Positions 6,393 to 8,608 of a DNA stretch of 8,608 bases are shown here, piece after piece. The position numbers were made by a program, and so were the translations under genes. The stretch's first letter is position 1, and every line of letters begins with the position of its first letter. Origin of the DNA: an uncultured Clostridia bacterium (lineage in GTDB: Bacteria > Bacillota > Clostridia > Christensenellales > Borkfalkiaceae); contig CANROI010000049.1 in NCBI GenBank assembly GCA_947632165.1, positions 1 to 8,608 on the forward strand. Direction: 5' to 3'. The notes beneath the pieces are model-generated. The model saw only the letters and a program-made list of their open reading frames with translations, did not search any database and was not told the DNA's origin.

Positions 6393-7304
6393 TCATGATA
6401 TTTTGCGCTTCCCCGATCGGCGCAGGCGCACGCTGCAGAGCAGAACATAGAGCGCGATGAGCACAAGCGCCGCAAGCGCGAGCACGAGGTAAGACGTCCA
6501 TTCCGGAACGGCGGAGCCGAAGAACGTGAGATTGCAGTCGAAGCCGTCCTTCATGCCCTCGATGAGCGCTTCGGGGATCCCCTCGCCCGCGAGCGCCCCG
6601 ATCGCCCCATCCATGAGATGGGTGTGGAGGAGCCCCGTGCCGTAAGTTCCGGGCAGAAACATAAGGGCGTCTTTCAGCCAATCGGTGAGGCTGTCGAGGG
6701 GCATGTACGCGCCGCACAGAAAGCCGTATGCCGCCGAGACGATCGCCTGCACGCCCGTCACGCCCCCCTGCGAGTGCAGGAAGTGGCAGACGACGGATGA
6801 GAGCGCCGTCCCGAACAGGGTCAAAAGCACGGTGTCGGCAACGGCAAGGCAGAGATCTTCCGCCGTCAGATGCCAACCCGCCGCTCCGACATAGATGAGC
6901 CCCGCACCGAGTGCGACCGCGCAGATCATGAGGGTCACGAGGAAGGTCGCGATGAAATAGGCGAGCGCCACGAGGGCGGGCTGCACAGGCGAGACGAGGA
7001 GATCCTTTGCGCGGCCCGTAGCCCGGTCCTGCACCATGATCGTATTCGCCGTGAAGGCGATCGTCACCGCACAGACCGCGAGCAGCGACGAAAGCAGCCA
7101 GCCCGCCGCAATGCCCTCCACCGCCCCGTCCGAAATGGGAAATCCCGCGACGATCGAGCGGATGCTGTCGCGATAGACGTTCCCGAGGAACGCGATGAAC
7201 AGAAAGAGCAGAATGAGCGGCGCGAGCAAGGATGGGAAGAAAGTCCCCTTGTCCCGGAAAAAGAGTTTGCAATTGCGTTCAACGAGTGACAGAAGCGTCT
7301 TCAT
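6393..7304 (-). CDS. ABC-2 type transporter permease subunit
   Basis: The 303-aa membrane half of an ABC exporter of the daunorubicin-resistance/NodJ type. A basic amphipathic N-terminus (residues 1-20) precedes hydrophobic segments near 22-42, 64-90, 109-140, 150-175, 186-203 and 271-292. The cytoplasmic stretch VQDRATGRAKDLLVSPV (91-107) after the second segment is the usual ABC-2 coupling region. The SAAYGFLCGAYMPL block (190-203) followed by a polar loop and LPGTYG (217-222) is also characteristic. The long polar segment 232-268 is probably extracytoplasmic. The start ATG overlaps the ATPase stop as ATGA (7301-7304) and is preceded by GGAGG six bases upstream, so the two proteins are translationally coupled. 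Substrate cannot be predicted; drugs, lipids, peptides or polysaccharide are all possible for the family. Confidence 0.9.
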   Translation of the reverse strand: MKTLLSLVERNCKLFFRDKGTFFPSLLAPLILLFLFIAFLGNVYRDSIRSIVAGFPISDGAVEGIAAGWLLSSLLAVCAVTIAFTANTIMVQDRATGRAKDLLVSPVQPALVALAYFIATFLVTLMICAVALGAGLIYVGAAGWHLTAEDLCLAVADTVLLTLFGTALSSVVCHFLHSQGGVTGVQAIVSAAYGFLCGAYMPLDSLTDWLKDALMFLPGTYGTGLLHTHLMDGAIGALAGEGIPEALIEGMKDGFDCNLTFFGSAVPEWTSYLVLALAALVLIALYVLLCSVRLRRSGKRKIS

Positions 7305-8209
7305 AACATCCCTCCCTCGGCGCGCTTGCCCGTCACGGCAAGAAATACGTCGTCCATCTTCCCCTTTGTGATCTCGTAGTCGGTGAAGAGGTCGGGATGT
7401 TTGAGAATGAGCCCCGTCGCCTCCGCAGTGTCCTTCACCTCGATCCGGAGCGCTTCTCCCACCCGCTCGTATCCGAGCCCAAGCAAGCGCAGCTTCTCCT
7501 CTTCTGCGCCGTAGAGTGTGATATAGTCCCCCGTATAGCGGTTTTTAAGTTCCAAGGGCGTTGCGTTCGCTAAAATTTTGCCGCCGTCGATGATGACGAC
7601 GCGGTCCGCGTCCGCTGCCTCCTCCATGTAGTGCGTGGTGAGAAAGACCGTCGTGCCGCGCACTTTCCGGATCGCGTTGACCGTCTTCCATACTCCCTTC
7701 CGCGTCTGCGGGTCGAGCCCCGTCGTGGGCTCGTCCAGAATGAGGATCCCCGGACGGTGCACGAGCGCGCGGGCAATATCGACCCGCCGCCGCTGTCCGC
7801 CCGAAAGTTTCCCCACGGGACGCTTCATAATCCCGCCGAGTTCGAAGAGCGTCTCAAGTTCCCTGAGGCGTTCCCGGAACGCCGCGCCCGTGATCGAATA
7901 GAGCGCCGCACGGTATTTGAGATTGTCATACACGCTGAGCGCAGGATCGAGCGCGCTGCTCTGAAAGACGACCCCGAGTTCGCGCTTGATTTGGGCGGGA
8001 CACTCGTCCACGTCCCTGCCGCCGACCCTGACGATCCCCTCCGTCCGCGGCAGATCCCCCGAGAGAATGCCGATCGTCGTGCTCTTGCCCGCGCCGTTGA
8101 CGCCGAGGAAGGCGAAAAACTCCCCATTTTTGACCCAAAAGGTGATGTCATCCACGGCCTTGACGGCACCGTAATACTTCTTTAAGTGTTCGATTTCAAT
8201 GATGTTCAT
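7301..8209 (-). CDS. ABC transporter ATP-binding protein, DrrA-like exporter ATPase
   Basis: This 302-aa ATPase powers the permease encoded directly downstream. In order it shows Walker A GVNGAGKST (36-44), Q-loop VVFQSSALDP (80-89), signature LSGGQRRRVD (135-144), Walker B ILILDEPTTGLDP (155-167) and switch histidine His193 in TTHYMEEA. The roughly 85-residue C-terminal extension ends in KMDDVFLAVTGK (284-295), the DrrA-type tail. The frame is open up to a TTG at 8257. I chose the ATG at 8209 because the protein then begins at MNIIEIEHLKKYYG, the normal N-terminus, and because the predicted transcription start is near 8253. No good Shine-Dalgarno precedes it (AACAAGACT), which is unlike the other first genes here. 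No regulator or S-type partner is adjacent, so the substrate remains open. Confidence 0.92.
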   Translation of the reverse strand: MNIIEIEHLKKYYGAVKAVDDITFWVKNGEFFAFLGVNGAGKSTTIGILSGDLPRTEGIVRVGGRDVDECPAQIKRELGVVFQSSALDPALSVYDNLKYRAALYSITGAAFRERLRELETLFELGGIMKRPVGKLSGGQRRRVDIARALVHRPGILILDEPTTGLDPQTRKGVWKTVNAIRKVRGTTVFLTTHYMEEAADADRVVIIDGGKILANATPLELKNRYTGDYITLYGAEEEKLRLLGLGYERVGEALRIEVKDTAEATGLILKHPDLFTDYEITKGKMDDVFLAVTGKRAEGGML

Positions 8210-8259
8210 AGTCTTGTTTGATTGGTTGATTAAAATTACCTTAGTTCCCCCATTCAAAG

Positions 8260-8289
8260 CTAATACGGAACGCCAATCCTAAATGTCAA
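8260..8289 (-). promoter_or_regulatory. Candidate promoter of the ABC exporter operon, -35 inside the repeat element
   Basis: On the minus strand TTGACA (8289-8284) is followed after 18 bp by TATTAG (8265-8260), four of six matches to the -10 consensus. Transcription would start near 8253 and yield a leader of about 44 nt before the ATG at 8209. The TTGACA is the terminal five bases of the repeat element plus one more, so the element contributes half the promoter. The leader contains two AATCAA direct repeats 8 bp apart near 8217-8230, possibly an operator but possibly chance. Confidence 0.5.
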
Positions 8290-8439
8290 GTTGAGCGGAG
8301 GCGTTAGCCGAAGTCGCCCTGCGCGAAGTTTTGATTTTCTGAGCGCGGCACGAGGAGCGTAGCGACGAAGGAAACATCTCTACCGAATTATCATAAGGAT
8401 GAGATTTCTCGACTTCACTTCGTTCCGCTCGAAATGACA
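8284..8439. repeat. Composite 156-bp palindromic element with imperfect terminal inverted repeats
   Basis: The two outer ends, read inward on opposite strands, are TGTCAAGTTGAGCGGA (8284-8299) and TGTCATTTCGAGCGGA (8439-8424), matching at 13 of 16 positions. Inside, the left half contains GCGTAGCGACGAAGG followed by CATCTC (8358-8380) and the right half GATGAGATTTCTCGAC (8399-8412), so the unit looks like two diverged copies of one module meeting head to head. Modules of the form TGTCAnnnnGAGCGGA...GTCGAGAAATCTC resemble dispersed intergenic repeats I associate with several bacterial phyla. No open reading frame or transposase is present. A non-autonomous, MITE-like origin is inferred; a clear target-site duplication is not seen. 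Confidence 0.6.
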
Positions 8440-8468
8440 ATATAATGCTTGGCGCCCCTTTTAGGGTA

Positions 8469-8494
8469 AGATTTCTCCACTTCGCCTACGGCTT
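8469..8494. repeat. Decayed partial copy of the same repeat module
   Basis: AGATTTCTCCACTTC (8469-8483) repeats AGATTTCTCGACTTC (8402-8416) with a single mismatch in the same orientation, 67 bp apart. Similarity fades after that into a CGCCTACGGCTT stretch that keeps the GC-rich character of the family but lacks the terminal TGACA. It looks like the remnant of a second insertion or a broken tandem copy. Confidence 0.45.
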
Positions 8495-8501
8495 GCACGC
8501 C

Positions 8502-8608
8502 TTATAGCATCGCAAACCCGTAGCCCACAAAGGGCGAGAGAAAAATAATGAGATAAATCAACGTGATATGGGGTTGATATTCTATGTAAAACTGCCGAAA
8601 CGTGAGCC
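8502..8608 (-). CDS. C-terminal fragment of a probable membrane protein (cut by window edge)
   Basis: One minus-strand frame is open from the window edge to a TAA at 8504-8502 and gives 34 residues, beginning LTFRQFYIEYQPH and ending in a hydrophobic run (ITLIYLIIFLSPFVGYGFAM, about residues 14-33). A polar-aromatic segment followed by a 20-residue hydrophobic helix at the extreme C-terminus is what a membrane protein tail looks like. The two other minus frames give a stop after eight codons or an unstructured, Arg-rich peptide. It has the same orientation as all other genes. No family can be assigned from so little sequence and no intrinsic terminator follows; the reading could still be accidental. 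Confidence 0.4.
   Translation of the reverse strand, partial: LTFRQFYIEYQPHITLIYLIIFLSPFVGYGFAML

Noticed and set aside
6325..7272. 315-codon minus-strand frame overlapping the ABC permease
   Set aside because: Same strand but a different frame from the permease, whose membrane topology, ATGA coupling and binding site are convincing. This frame gives an Arg/Gly/His-rich peptide and would read through the terminator.
8236..8253. Five-codon upstream frame (ATG at 8253) before the exporter ATPase
   Set aside because: It begins at the predicted transcription start with no room for a ribosome binding site; likely chance.
8210..8257. N-terminal extension of the exporter ATPase to a TTG at 8257
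   Set aside because: There is no binding site before the TTG, it lies upstream of the predicted transcript start, and the ATG at 8209 gives the normal family N-terminus.

Overview
The window is 8.6 kb of bacterial chromosome in which every gene I can support lies on the minus strand, so biological order runs from high to low coordinates. Coding sequence is G+C-rich and intergenic gaps are short and A+T-rich. An ecfA1-ecfA2-ecfT-truA cluster, an sdpR/sdpI pair and a HelD-type RNA polymerase recycling ATPase together point to Bacillota, most likely a G+C-rich clostridial lineage. That is inference from gene content; no rRNA or other taxonomic marker is present.

Layout in transcription order. 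(1) 8502-8608: the last 34 codons of a probable membrane protein. (2) 8258-8501: no gene. It holds a 156-bp composite element with imperfect terminal inverted repeats (8284-8439) and a decayed half copy beside it (8469-8494). The inner end of the element supplies the TTGACA of a candidate promoter for the next genes. (3) 8209-6393: a two-gene ABC exporter, a DrrA-like ATPase followed by an ABC-2 permease, coupled by an ATGA overlap and closed by a very strong intrinsic terminator (6358-6387). (4) 6285-5324: sdpR, an ArsR-family repressor, and sdpI, a six-segment membrane protein. They have a near-consensus promoter whose -10 sits in the middle of a perfect 8-bp inverted repeat, and a clear terminator (5274-5297). 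(5) 5178-2806: helD with its own extended -10 promoter. (6) 2729-1: the energy-coupling module of a vitamin/metal ECF transporter (ecfA1, ecfA2, ecfT) followed by truA, which runs off the window. All members overlap and share one extended -10 promoter just downstream of helD.

How the genes work together. EcfA1, EcfA2 and EcfT form the shared motor of group II ECF importers and need substrate-binding S subunits encoded elsewhere. truA is co-transcribed tRNA housekeeping. The ATPase and permease at 6393-8209 should form one exporter of unknown substrate. SdpR and SdpI resemble the Bacillus subtilis autoregulated immunity circuit, in which SdpI binds toxin and draws SdpR away from its operator, but no toxin gene is visible here.

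I found no CRISPR array, tRNA, rRNA, intact transposase or phage gene. The least ordinary signals are the sdpR operator/promoter, the divergent SdpI lacking a visible toxin partner, and the repeat element that appears to donate a promoter to the ABC operon.
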